DNA from: RUG705 sp934101175
GTDB lineage: Bacteria > Bacillota_I > Bacilli_A > RF39 > UBA660
Length of the DNA: 64,000 nucleotides
Assembly: GCA_934101175.1 (NCBI GenBank)
Contig: CAKOQC010000005.1
Location: 29,026 to 93,025 of the forward strand
Reading direction: 5' to 3'
Shown here: piece by piece, positions 26,393 to 34,880 of the stretch
Numbering within the stretch: position 1 is the stretch's first letter
Layout: each line of letters opens with the position of its first letter
Translations under genes and position numbers: made by a program
Notes under the pieces: generated by a model
Told to the model about the DNA's origin: nothing
The model's database searches: none
The model's input: the letters and a program-made list of their open reading frames with translations, nothing else

Positions 26393-27728
26393 AACAAATA
26401 CCCAAACACAGACATTATTATCAGAATTTAATGTAAAAAAACGTGAAAAGGAAGAAACGATAGATGTAAAAGATTATGATGTCTTTCCTGATAAGGCAAA
26501 ATTAGATGCCCTAAGGACAAAAATAGTTCAAAGTTTGATTAATAATGAAATACCAGATAATATTTCTTTAGAACAATATATAAATGACGAAATAGATAAT
26601 GTTATAGAAGATTATGATTTAGGAGCTGTAGAAAGAAATCATATATGTAACTTAATTCAAAATGATATCAATGGATATGGCCCATTAACAGATTTACTTA
26701 ATAATGATTCAATTACCGAGATTATGGTTAATGGTACAAATGATATATATGTAGAAGTAGATGGCAAGTTAGTAAAAGATGAATCTGTATCATTTATAAA
26801 TGATAATCACATCATTAGAACTATACAAAGAATAGTACAGCCATTAGGAAGAACAATTGATGCTGTTAATCCAATGGTAGACGCAAGATTAAGAGATGGT
26901 TCAAGACTAAATGCTATTATTCCACCATTGTCTTTAAAAGGACCAGTAATAACAATCAGAAAATTTTCTAAAAAATTGAATAGTATTGATGATTTACTTC
27001 GTCGTGGAACAATGACAGCCAATATGGCCTTATTCCTTCAGGCCTGTGTTAGAGCAAAATTAAATATCATAATTTCTGGAGGAACTGGAACTGGAAAAAC
27101 AACATTATTAAATATTTTAAGTGGATTTATTGATGATGAAGAAAGAATAATTACTATTGAAGATGCCGCAGAATTAAAATTGCATCAAAGTCATGTTGTA
27201 TCTCTTGAAACTAGAATGGTAAACTATGAAGGAGAAGGAGAAATAACAATCAGAGATTTAGTAAGAAATTCATTACGTATGCGTCCAGATAGAATTATTG
27301 TTGGAGAAGTAAGAGGAAAAGAAGCCTTTGATATGCTTCAAGCCATGAATACTGGTCATGAAGGCTCAATTACGACATTACACTCAAATTCTCCAGATGA
27401 TGCCATTAACAGATTAGAAACAATGATGTTAATGAATGATATGGATTTACCTGTAAATGCCATCAGAAATTATATCGAAAAGGCTATTGATATTATCATT
27501 CAGATAGATAGATTAAGTGATGGAAAAAGAAAAGTAACATCTATCTCAGAAGTTGTTGGCTTTAAGGATGATAAAGTAGCTTTAAAAGAAATCTTTGCCT
27601 TTAAAGAAAATGGCATTTCTGAACAAGGAAATGTTCGCGGCGAGTTTATTGTATATAACTATATTCCTAAAGTATATGAACGAATGAAAAGAAAAGGAAT
27701 TACCATAGAAGATATTTTTGGAGAATAA
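26370..27728 (+). CDS. tadA: TadA/CpaF-type secretion ATPase
   Basis: This hexameric type II/IV secretion ATPase powers pilus assembly. The 452-residue protein has a variable N-terminus of about 90 residues, then the N-domain (YGPLTDLLNNDSITEIMVNG). Walker A GGTGTGKTT lies near residue 237, the Asp box ITIEDAAEL follows, and then Walker B (RIIVGEVRG) and the His box (TGHEGSITTLHSN). All motifs are intact. The start lies within the upstream gene and has AAGGAG before it. Confidence 0.92.
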   Translation: MTAKKTNKTNTQTQTLLSEFNVKKREKEETIDVKDYDVFPDKAKLDALRTKIVQSLINNEIPDNISLEQYINDEIDNVIEDYDLGAVERNHICNLIQNDINGYGPLTDLLNNDSITEIMVNGTNDIYVEVDGKLVKDESVSFINDNHIIRTIQRIVQPLGRTIDAVNPMVDARLRDGSRLNAIIPPLSLKGPVITIRKFSKKLNSIDDLLRRGTMTANMALFLQACVRAKLNIIISGGTGTGKTTLLNILSGFIDDEERIITIEDAAELKLHQSHVVSLETRMVNYEGEGEITIRDLVRNSLRMRPDRIIVGEVRGKEAFDMLQAMNTGHEGSITTLHSNSPDDAINRLETMMLMNDMDLPVNAIRNYIEKAIDIIIQIDRLSDGKRKVTSISEVVGFKDDKVALKEIFAFKENGISEQGNVRGEFIVYNYIPKVYERMKRKGITIEDIFGE

Positions 27729-27757
27729 AAAATAGAATTACAAAAGAGGTGATAATT

Positions 27758-28750
27758 GTGGATGAAAAAATAATAATCATTATTATACAAATAATACTAG
27801 TGTTCTCATTAATAACGATTATCACTTTCTTTATTCGATTAAATAATGCAGTAAAATTAGAAAAAAGAATTGCTCGTTATAGTGTTAACTATAGTAAGAA
27901 TCGACAAAATATTTCAATTTTAGATAAACTTTGGAGAAAATATCTCTGGTTTGTCAAAAAACAACGCAAAAAAATGAAACAATTACTACCAACTTTAGTA
28001 AGAAAATATGATAAATATGCTCTGGCTGAAGATGTTAAAGCAACAGACTATGTCACTCATAAATTTGTTTTAGGATTTATCTTTATAATTTTAACCATTA
28101 TTGCTAGTGCTATCCAAGGAGTTTTTGCTTCTTTATTGCAAATGTTAATAAGTTTTGCTTTTGGCTTTTTCTCACTAGATTTAGTCTTAATTGTGGAACA
28201 AAAACTCAATCGTAAAAAAATAGAACAAGACATGTTAAAGGCTATTATTATTATGAATAATGCTTTTAAATCAGGAAAATCTACCATGCAAGCAATAGAA
28301 ATTGCTAGTAACAAATTAACTGGACCGATAGGCTTGGAATTCAAAAAAATGTCAGAAGAAATGAAATATGGCCTATCAGTAGATACTGTCTTTGACCGTT
28401 TCTCTAAAAGAGTAAAAATTGAGGAAGCTGAATATTTATCATCATCACTTACCATTTTAAATAGAACTGGTGGTAATATCATTGCTGTGTTCGATTCCAT
28501 CGAAAAAACTTTATTTGATAAAATGAAATTAAAAGAAGAGTTGAAACAATCAACAACTGTATCCAAATTAGTAGTAAAAATATTATTATTTGTTCCAATA
28601 ATCTTTATTCTAATAATATATTTATTTGATCAAACATATTTTGATCCATTCTTCAATAGTCCATTAGGTCTATTAATGCTTGGTATTATCTTTATTATGT
28701 TTGTAATCTATGCATCATTATTAGATAGAATAGTGAAGGTGAATTATTAA
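27758..28750 (+). CDS. tadB: TadB-like pilus assembly membrane protein
   Basis: This is a 330-residue inner-membrane protein of the T2SS-F family. An N-terminal transmembrane helix (about 6-26), a basic region, two helices near 105-145, the F domain (MLKAIIIMNNAFKSGKSTMQA...) and C-terminal helices near 270-325 are visible. The start chosen is GTG at 27758 with GAGGTG about six bases upstream, rather than the GTG inside that site. With TadC it forms the membrane platform on which TadA acts. Its stop overlaps the tadC start (TAATG). Confidence 0.85.
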   Translation: MDEKIIIIIIQIILVFSLITIITFFIRLNNAVKLEKRIARYSVNYSKNRQNISILDKLWRKYLWFVKKQRKKMKQLLPTLVRKYDKYALAEDVKATDYVTHKFVLGFIFIILTIIASAIQGVFASLLQMLISFAFGFFSLDLVLIVEQKLNRKKIEQDMLKAIIIMNNAFKSGKSTMQAIEIASNKLTGPIGLEFKKMSEEMKYGLSVDTVFDRFSKRVKIEEAEYLSSSLTILNRTGGNIIAVFDSIEKTLFDKMKLKEELKQSTTVSKLVVKILLFVPIIFILIIYLFDQTYFDPFFNSPLGLLMLGIIFIMFVIYASLLDRIVKVNY

Positions 28751-29448
28751 TGAATAAAGAAGAATTTGTAAGAAGATTATATAGTGATAAATATGTTGAT
28801 AAGTTTGAAAAGAAAATCAAATTATTAGGAGTTAATAACAAGACCAATCCATATAATTTAATTATAATTAGATTAGTAACTTCCATAGTTGTTTTCGCTC
28901 TAATATTATATCTTTTTAAATATGGATATATTATTAGCCCAATTATAACAGCTATATATTATTTTCTATTTAATCATATTTTAATAGATAACAAAATTAA
29001 AATGAGAACTATTAAGTTAGAAAATGAATCAATGCACTTCTTTGAAGTTCTAACACTTTCATTGGAAACAGGACGAAATTTAGTTGAAGCAATTGATGTT
29101 ACTACCACCAATGTATCAGGGATACTTTCAGCCGAATTTAAAGAAGCTATTCGTGAGGTATCATTCGGAAAAAGCTTGAATGAATCACTTAATGATATGC
29201 AATACCGTATCCCATCAGAAACTGTCAATAATATTATTTTATCTTTGACACAAGCAAATCTTTATGGTAATAGTATTATTGAAAACTTATACGGACAAAT
29301 CGATTATCTAAGAGAAAAAAGAAAAATGGAAGTTAAAGGAAGGATCAGTAAAGTACCAATTAAAATAAGTGTTATATCAGTTTTCTTCTTCATACCATTA
29401 CTACTTTTAATTATATTAGGACCAATTCTTTTAGAATATCTAGGATGA
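28750..29448 (+). CDS. tadC: TadC-like pilus assembly membrane protein
   Basis: This is the second T2SS-F family protein of the locus, 232 residues. Two N-terminal hydrophobic helices (about 37-80) are followed by the F domain (HFFEVLTLSLETGRNLVEAI) and a C-terminal helix pair. It ends with TGA, which shows that TGA is a stop codon in this organism. It starts by one-base overlap with tadB and closes the operon; a terminator follows. No major Flp pilin, TadV peptidase or RcpC is in the locus. Confidence 0.85.
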   Translation: MNKEEFVRRLYSDKYVDKFEKKIKLLGVNNKTNPYNLIIIRLVTSIVVFALILYLFKYGYIISPIITAIYYFLFNHILIDNKIKMRTIKLENESMHFFEVLTLSLETGRNLVEAIDVTTTNVSGILSAEFKEAIREVSFGKSLNESLNDMQYRIPSETVNNIILSLTQANLYGNSIIENLYGQIDYLREKRKMEVKGRISKVPIKISVISVFFFIPLLLLIILGPILLEYLG

Positions 29449-29463
29449 CAACAATAAAAAAAT

Positions 29464-29503
29464 AAATCTCTTGAAACTTCACGTAAGTAAAAAAGAGATT
29501 TTT
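29464..29503 (+). terminator. terminator of the Tad operon
   Basis: AAATCTCTT pairs with AAGAGATTT, then T's. The following 29504-29740 is AT-rich with no gene; a weak TAATAT -10 lies near 29712. Confidence 0.75.
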
Positions 29504-29740
29504 AAATTTGTAAAAAAGTATAAAATACATCAAAAAGTTTGAATTTCTAAGACTTAAAAAAAGAAACACGTAACAGAAGATATAAAAATGTAATATAAAA
29601 TTATGAATACAATTTAATTATTATTTTAAAATAGTCTTTGATATGTAAAAAAATATCTGAAAAAGATATAGTAAAAAGATTAAAAATACTTTAAAAATGT
29701 ACTATTTTATGATAATATTAATAAAAGAAGAGGTGATAAT

Positions 29741-30457
29741 ATGTCAGGACATAGTAAATGGTCTACAATAAAAAGAAAAAAGGGCGCTATAGATGCAGCT
29801 AGAAGTAAAGTATTTCAAAAAATAGCTAAAGAATTATATGTTGCCGCAAAATCAGGTGATCCCGATCCAGCTAACAACGCCAGCTTAAGAATGGTAGTTG
29901 AAAAAGCAAAAGCTGAAAATATGCCAAAAGCAAATATCGAATCAGCCATTGCTAAAGCAGCTAGTAAAGGTGTATCTGAAAATTATGAAGCTATTAGATA
30001 TGAAGGTTATGGTCCTTCAGGAATCGCCCTAATGATAGATTGTCTAACAGATAATAAAAATAGAACTGCCGGATTTGTAAGAAGTACACTTACTAAGAAA
30101 AATGGTAATTTAGGTACTGATGGATCCGTTAGTTATATGTTTAAAAGAAAAGGCTTAATAGTCCTAGAAAATGCTTATGATGAAGATAAAATTATGGAAG
30201 ATGCTTTAGAATTAGACATTTTAGATATAATCATAGATGAAGATATTACCATCTATACTGAACCAGAAAAATTCTTAGAAGTAAAAGATGCTTTAGATAA
30301 ACTAGGATACAATAAGTATATCATGTGTGAAGTAACTTTCATTCCTGATAACTATATTGCTTTAGATGAAGAGAGTAGTGAAAAAGTCTTAAATCTAATT
30401 GAAGCCTTAGAAGATTTAGATGACGTTCAAGCAGTATATCATAATTTAGATATATAA
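29741..30457 (+). CDS. YebC/PmpR family protein (TACO1-like)
   Basis: This family includes proteins reported as transcription regulators and as factors that relieve ribosome stalling. The 238-residue protein has the invariant start MSGHSKWSTIKRKKGAIDAARSKVFQK and the three-domain layout with the acidic surface. MIDCLTDNKNRT and GSVSYMFKRKG are recognisable. AGAGGTGATA precedes the ATG. Full-length and well conserved. A small gene follows after 15 bases. Confidence 0.93.
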   Translation: MSGHSKWSTIKRKKGAIDAARSKVFQKIAKELYVAAKSGDPDPANNASLRMVVEKAKAENMPKANIESAIAKAASKGVSENYEAIRYEGYGPSGIALMIDCLTDNKNRTAGFVRSTLTKKNGNLGTDGSVSYMFKRKGLIVLENAYDEDKIMEDALELDILDIIIDEDITIYTEPEKFLEVKDALDKLGYNKYIMCEVTFIPDNYIALDEESSEKVLNLIEALEDLDDVQAVYHNLDI

Positions 30458-30472
30458 TTATAAGGAGTAAAA

Positions 30473-30667
30473 ATGGATAAAAAATTAGAAGAATATCGCA
30501 AAGAAAGAGATTTAATAATTAATGAAATTGGTGACTTTGATGAAGAAGATTTTGTAAAATCAGGAATTTCTTTAGAAGAATATACTAATCCTAATGCTGA
30601 TACTATTAAGAAATTAGTTGATTATGTAGCTCAAGAATATAATCAAACTACTATATATAGTGAATAG
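30473..30667 (+). CDS. small hypothetical protein, 64 aa
   Basis: This short acidic protein has no recognised domain and looks helical (KKLEEYRKERDLIINEIGDF). TAAGGAG precedes the ATG, and it sits 15 bases after the YebC-family gene, so it is probably translated from the same transcript. A hairpin with seven T (30664-30697) follows the stop. Confidence 0.6.
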   Translation: MDKKLEEYRKERDLIINEIGDFDEEDFVKSGISLEEYTNPNADTIKKLVDYVAQEYNQTTIYSE

Positions 30668-30711
30668 AGATAGATATTTAATATATTTATCTTTTTTTCA
30701 TATTATATAGT

Positions 30712-31383
30712 ATGAGACTAAAGGGGTATAAAAAAAAGAAGATAAGTGATTATCTTGGTAGAGGGATAATAATAATAGTTATGTCAGTTATTGGGGCTAT
30801 TATATTTATAAATAGTTTTTCTAAGAGAGCTGAAGAGATACTATTACCGATGGCTGAAGCTAAATTAAGAAAGATAGTGGCTACTTTAATTAATGAGTCT
30901 ACAAATGATTTAAAGTTTGATAAAGATTTATTTACTTTAGTTAAAGATAGTAATGGAGAAATAAAGATGGTTAATTATAATAGTTATGAAGTTACTAAGT
31001 TAATTAATGAAGTTACAGGTAATATAGAGAATAGGCTTGATAAGATACATGATGGAGATAGTGACGAGGGGGTACTTGGTAATTATATTATTCAAGAGAT
31101 ACCTTTTGGAGTACTTATGGGGAAGAGTTTACTTAGAGGAGTTGGTCCTAAGATCAGGATTAAGAGTGAGATGGTAGGAAGTATGATTAGTAATATTGAG
31201 ACAGAGGTTAAACCATATGGCATTAATAATGCTTATGTTGAAACGAGGATACATTTAACGGTAAGAGGGAAGATATATTTACCTTTTGTTACTAAGGACG
31301 TAGAAATAAGTAATGTAATACCAATATCATTAAATATAGTACAGGGAAGTGTTCCATCAGGATATATAGCTAGTTATAAATAA
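30712..31383 (+). CDS. yunB: sporulation protein YunB
   Basis: YunB is a membrane protein expressed in the mother cell and needed for normal spore formation in Bacillus. The 223-residue protein has a basic N-terminus, one transmembrane helix at about 17-36, then AEAKLRKIVATLINES and a C-terminal part with GPKIRIKSEMVGS and GINNAYVETRIHLTVRG, which match the family. No ribosome site is obvious before the ATG at 30712, and the upstream sequence is a terminator T run plus an AT stretch, so the mRNA may be nearly leaderless. It converges with the ZIP gene six bases away. Confidence 0.8.
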   Translation: MRLKGYKKKKISDYLGRGIIIIVMSVIGAIIFINSFSKRAEEILLPMAEAKLRKIVATLINESTNDLKFDKDLFTLVKDSNGEIKMVNYNSYEVTKLINEVTGNIENRLDKIHDGDSDEGVLGNYIIQEIPFGVLMGKSLLRGVGPKIRIKSEMVGSMISNIETEVKPYGINNAYVETRIHLTVRGKIYLPFVTKDVEISNVIPISLNIVQGSVPSGYIASYK

Positions 31384-31389
31384 AAGATG

Positions 31390-32169
31390 TTACCCTAAGG
31401 CAACATCTAGAATCATCATGACAGCGAATCCAATAATAGTAAAGAAAGCCATTAGTTCTTTCTTTTTATTAGTTTGACTTTCAGGAATTAGTTCAGATAC
31501 AATGACATAGATCATGGCTCCGGCAGCAAATGATAAGAAGAATGGTAAGAAAATTTGCATTTTTACTACTAAGAAGGCTCCAATTACTCCGAAGATAGGT
31601 TCTACGATAGCGGATAATTGTCCATAGAAGAAAGCCTTTTTACGTGATAAGCCTTCTCTTAGGAGGGGAATAGAAACAGCGGACCCTTCAGGAAAGTTTT
31701 GGAGACCGATACCAATAGCTAGCATTATAGCGGAGATGGTAGTGGCTCCAGTTAAACCATAATAAGTAGCTCCGAAAGCAATACCTACAGCAAGGCCTTC
31801 AGGGATATTATGAATAGTAATTGAAGAGATAAGCATTAAGATACGCTTATTTTTTTTATCAAGTAATTTAGAGAAGATTTTATCTGCTAAAAATAATAAA
31901 ATACCTCCAGAGAGAAAACCAATAGTGACAGTTAGCCAAGGATTAATATTCAAATTAGTAGAGTGATCAATAGCAGGACCTAATAAAGAAAAATAAGAAG
32001 CAGCGGTCATAACTCCGGCAGCAAAACCTAGCATAGCATCCATAACATTTTTACTAATCTTTTTAAAAAAGAAAACAATACTAGCTCCTAGAGCAGTAAT
32101 ACTATAAGTGAAAAGAGTAGCTATTAGAGCTTGATAAACATAATTAAGATTTAAAAACCAATTAAACAT
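31390..32169 (-). CDS. ZIP family metal transporter
   Basis: This is an inner-membrane divalent metal (zinc or similar) importer of the ZupT/GufA class. The 259-residue protein has about eight hydrophobic helices. The metal-site motifs HNIPEGLAVGIAFG (helix 4) and QNFPEGSAVSIPL (helix 5) are present. Histidine-rich loops are absent. The start chosen is the ATG at 32169, with GAGGTG just upstream; an in-frame ATG at 32181 overlaps that site. It is the only - strand gene in this part and shares its 3' side with yunB. Confidence 0.87.
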   Translation of the reverse strand: MFNWFLNLNYVYQALIATLFTYSITALGASIVFFFKKISKNVMDAMLGFAAGVMTAASYFSLLGPAIDHSTNLNINPWLTVTIGFLSGGILLFLADKIFSKLLDKKNKRILMLISSITIHNIPEGLAVGIAFGATYYGLTGATTISAIMLAIGIGLQNFPEGSAVSIPLLREGLSRKKAFFYGQLSAIVEPIFGVIGAFLVVKMQIFLPFFLSFAAGAMIYVIVSELIPESQTNKKKELMAFFTIIGFAVMMILDVALG

Positions 32170-32228
32170 AAAACACCTCATTAATAGTGTATGAAAATGA
32201 TAATATTTGGTTATGGTATATGACTATA

Positions 32229-32257
32229 TTGAAATATAAAATATTTTATGATATAGT
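32229..32257 (+). promoter_or_regulatory. promoter of the PH-like/NUDIX operon
   Basis: The boxes are TTGAAA (32229-32234), 17 bases, TATAGT (32252-32257), divergent from the ZIP gene. Confidence 0.55.
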
Positions 32258-32282
32258 GAGTATAAGAAGTATTGGAGGGAAT

Positions 32283-32750
32283 ATGAGTAATTATAAATTA
32301 GATAATAAAGAAGTAATATTATATGAAGGAAAAGGCTACTATGAAGAAATAAAGAAAGATATTCAGTTAGTATTAACTAATAAAAAGATAGTTATAGAAA
32401 GAGTGGGAGGATTATTTAAGAAAGAATTAAAATTAGTAGGAATAATACCACTAGAAGATATTAAAATATATAGAGATAAAATACAAGTAAAAAGACAAGA
32501 TAATACAGTAATGATACAAACTATTGATAAGAATATATCTATATTATTTGATAAAGATAAGAATGCTCGTGAATTAGAAAGAGAGATTATTAATGCAAAG
32601 AGTGGTACTACTTCATTAGATAGAAATAAGAGTAGATTTAAGAAAGTAGTTAATTTTGTTAAAGATAATAAAGAAGTAGTATCAGTATTAGCTTCAGTAG
32701 TATTGGCTTTTGCTAGTAGAAATAGTGATAATGATATGGGGAAGAAATAG
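32283..32750 (+). CDS. small PH-domain-like protein
   Basis: This 155-residue protein is probably of the bacterial PH-like fold. The beta-strand pattern EVILYEGKGYYEE...LVLTNKKIVIER...VGIIPLEDIKIYRDK resembles bPH domains, which start with an alternating 'gEkil..g...lTnkRli' pattern. A C-terminal weakly hydrophobic helix (VVSVLASVVLAFAS) could attach it to the membrane. TTGGAGGG precedes the ATG; the frame is open further upstream but without a ribosome site. Its stop overlaps the next start by one base. Function unknown. Confidence 0.6.
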   Translation: MSNYKLDNKEVILYEGKGYYEEIKKDIQLVLTNKKIVIERVGGLFKKELKLVGIIPLEDIKIYRDKIQVKRQDNTVMIQTIDKNISILFDKDKNARELEREIINAKSGTTSLDRNKSRFKKVVNFVKDNKEVVSVLASVVLAFASRNSDNDMGKK

Positions 32751-33367
32751 TGGAGAAAGAAAGATGGTTAGATTTAGCTATAGAGATACAATCAATAGCA
32801 CAAGCAGGATTGGCATATACGGATAATGTTTATGATAAAGAAAGATATGAGAGATTAAGAGATATTTCCGTAGAGATGATAGGTTTAAAAACAGAGCTAG
32901 AATTTAATAAAATAAAAGATTTATTTTGTAATGAAGAGGGATATCAAACTCCAAAGATAGATACAAGAGCAGTTATATTTAAAGATAATAAAATACTATT
33001 AGTACATGAAAATAATGATACTTGGGCATTACCAGGAGGATGGTGTGATGTTTTAGAATCAGTAGGTAGTAATACTATTAAAGAAGCGTATGAAGAGACA
33101 GGACTTGAAGTAATACCTAAAAAAGTAATAGCTATTCAAGATAGAAATAAACATAATACACCAGTATATGCTTATGGAATATGTAAAATATTTATAGAGT
33201 GTCAAGTAGTTAAAGGAATGTTTAAAGAAAATATAGAAACATTAGGAATAGATTATTTTGATTTAGATGAATTACCTAAGTTAGCTATAGAGAAAACTAG
33301 TAAAGAGCAAATAGAAATGTGCTTTAAAGCTAAAGATAATGATAATTGGATAGTAGAATTTGATTAA
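32750..33367 (+). CDS. NUDIX hydrolase with N-terminal helical domain
   Basis: NUDIX enzymes hydrolyse nucleoside diphosphate derivatives. The 205-residue protein has an N-terminal helical domain of about 65 residues (RWLDLAIEIQSIAQAGLAYTD), the usual partner in the ADP-ribose or capsule-sugar NUDIX subgroup. Its Nudix box at about 100-122 follows ALPGGW. The box reads G-x5-E-x7-KE-x2-EE-x-GL, with Lys in place of the usual Arg; the metal-binding Glu residues are kept. The start is GTG overlapping the stop of the upstream gene (TAGTG). Substrate unknown. Confidence 0.82.
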   Translation: MEKERWLDLAIEIQSIAQAGLAYTDNVYDKERYERLRDISVEMIGLKTELEFNKIKDLFCNEEGYQTPKIDTRAVIFKDNKILLVHENNDTWALPGGWCDVLESVGSNTIKEAYEETGLEVIPKKVIAIQDRNKHNTPVYAYGICKIFIECQVVKGMFKENIETLGIDYFDLDELPKLAIEKTSKEQIEMCFKAKDNDNWIVEFD

Positions 33368-33380
33368 GTAAGGAGATATC

Positions 33381-33823
33381 ACGAAAAAGATTAGTTTATT
33401 AATAATTATAGTTATGATGATAATGATAGGAGGATGCTCTAATAGTAAATTAAAAGATATACCTAAAGGATATATTAAAAGTGAAGAACATTTTGATAAA
33501 GAAGAAATGTAAGACTATAGTGATTATGCTAAATATATATATGATAATGAAGAAGTAATTACTAATAATAAAGAATATAAAGAAATTACTATAGATGATA
33601 TAGATAATGTAGTAGGTTATTTTGATGACTTCTATGGAGTAATTAAATTAGAAGGAATATATGATTTTGATACTAGTATTATAACTCAAGGGATTATGTT
33701 AGAATAAAAACTAAAGAGGGAGAGAAAATAGGTGATTCAGTATATGGAAAGTATGATAATTATTCAGTATATTTCTTTGATAAAGAGAGTTTAATTTTAT
33801 ATTATATACATAATAATATATAA
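33381..33823 (+). pseudogene. decayed lipoprotein gene
   Basis: A ribosome site AGGAG (33371-33375) is followed at normal spacing by ACG instead of ATG. The frame then encodes a clear lipoprotein signal (TKKISLLIIIV... ending MIGGCSN, lipobox Cys). An in-frame TAA lies at 33510, after which the same frame continues as protein-like sequence (DYSDYAKYIYDNEEV...) to a stop at 33705. From about 33695 a second frame carries on (YVRIKTKEGEKIGDSVYGK...) to 33823, indicating a frameshift. Three lesions in one gene point to a pseudogene. It follows the NUDIX gene in the same direction. Function of the intact form unknown. Confidence 0.75.
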
Positions 33824-33846
33824 AATATAGATAGGTAGTGATAAAG

Positions 33847-34605
33847 ATGATAGAGAGATATTCTAAAGAAAAAGTAGCAATAATTAATCCAAGTGATTTT
33901 GTTAAGAAGATAGATGGTATGCCAGAAATAGGGATCGCATGCTATTCACATGTTTTATTTAATGAAATAGTTACAAAATATCATGGAGAAGAAATTGGCT
34001 CTTTAAATTATACAGATATGCTAAAAAAAATTTACAAAATATCATATAACAATAAACAATATGCTATATTTATGATGAGTGTAGGCGCTCCAGCTGCTGC
34101 TACTTGCATTGAAGATATTCATGCTATGGGCTGCAACAAATTTATTGTTTTTGGTAATTGTGGTGTTCTTGATAAAAATATAGAGGATTTAGCTATAATT
34201 ATTCCGACTAATGCTATTAGAGATGAGGGGCTAAGTTCTCATTATCTTGAATATAATAAAACAATTAAGCTTAATGAAAAATATGGTTCTTTGTTAAAAG
34301 ATATTTTAAATCAAAAAAACTATAGTTATATTGAGGGAACTACTTGGACAACAGATGCTTTTTATCGTGAAACTAAAGATAAAGTAGCTGATATGAAATC
34401 ATTAGGAGCCATTTGCGTAGAGATGGAGGCAGCTGCATTACAAGCGGTATGTGATTTTAGAAATATTGATTTAATAACTTTCTTTTATGCTGCTGATAAT
34501 TTAGATAGCGATTATTGGGATAAAAGAAGCCTTTTAGGAAAAGAAAAAATAGATGATAAAATATTAGTGATGGATTTAGCTCTTGAATTAGCAGATAGAA
34601 TGTAA
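33847..34605 (+). CDS. nucleoside phosphorylase (PNP/UDP family)
   Basis: This 252-residue enzyme of the PNP/UDP family cleaves nucleosides with phosphate. Phosphate and base site elements are visible: MSVGAPAAATCIEDIHAMG, VFGNCGVLD and GAICVEMEAAALQAV, where the Glu-Met-Glu motif binds ribose. It is distant from the DeoD protein of this window and resembles uridine-phosphorylase-like members. Substrate uncertain. I prefer the ATG at 33847; a GTG at 33838 sits too close to the AGGT site. It follows the lipoprotein pseudogene and is monocistronic. Confidence 0.82.
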   Translation: MIERYSKEKVAIINPSDFVKKIDGMPEIGIACYSHVLFNEIVTKYHGEEIGSLNYTDMLKKIYKISYNNKQYAIFMMSVGAPAAATCIEDIHAMGCNKFIVFGNCGVLDKNIEDLAIIIPTNAIRDEGLSSHYLEYNKTIKLNEKYGSLLKDILNQKNYSYIEGTTWTTDAFYRETKDKVADMKSLGAICVEMEAAALQAVCDFRNIDLITFFYAADNLDSDYWDKRSLLGKEKIDDKILVMDLALELADRM

Positions 34606-34683
34606 GAGTAATTAATTAATATTTCCATAAGATTGATTATATGCGATAATATGAATAGTATTGTCGCTTTTATTTAGTTAATG

Positions 34684-34817
34684 AATGTTTTATATCAGAT
34701 AAATAAGATTTAAATACTTTATGGTAATAATTCAAATACTATATATAGGGTAAATAAAATATAAATACTATATATCTGGTAATAATCCAAATGTTTTACA
34801 CCAGGTAAATAAAATTG
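34684..34817 (+). repeat. imperfect tandem repeat before the ABC transporter gene
   Basis: Five head-to-tail units of 22-29 bases run at 34684-34711, 34712-34733, 34734-34762, 34763-34788 and 34789-34817. Units 1, 3 and 5 share the end GATAAATAAGAT / GGTAAATAAAAT. Units 2 and 4 share the end GGTAATAAT. All begin AAATAC or AATGTTT. The alternation suggests a two-unit period of about 55 bases. The 34606-34683 part upstream holds a weak stem and no gene. Confidence 0.65.
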
Positions 34818-34880
34818 ACAAATCATAAAAAATCTTATAAGATTAAAATGCCTACGAACATATTTGGGATATGGAGAAAT

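Noticed and set aside
33510..33512. TAA read-through or recoding in the lipoprotein gene
   Set aside because: The same gene also lacks its start codon and has a frameshift, so decay is simpler.
34684..34817. CRISPR array
   Set aside because: Units are short, imperfect and contiguous, with no unique spacers and no cas genes.
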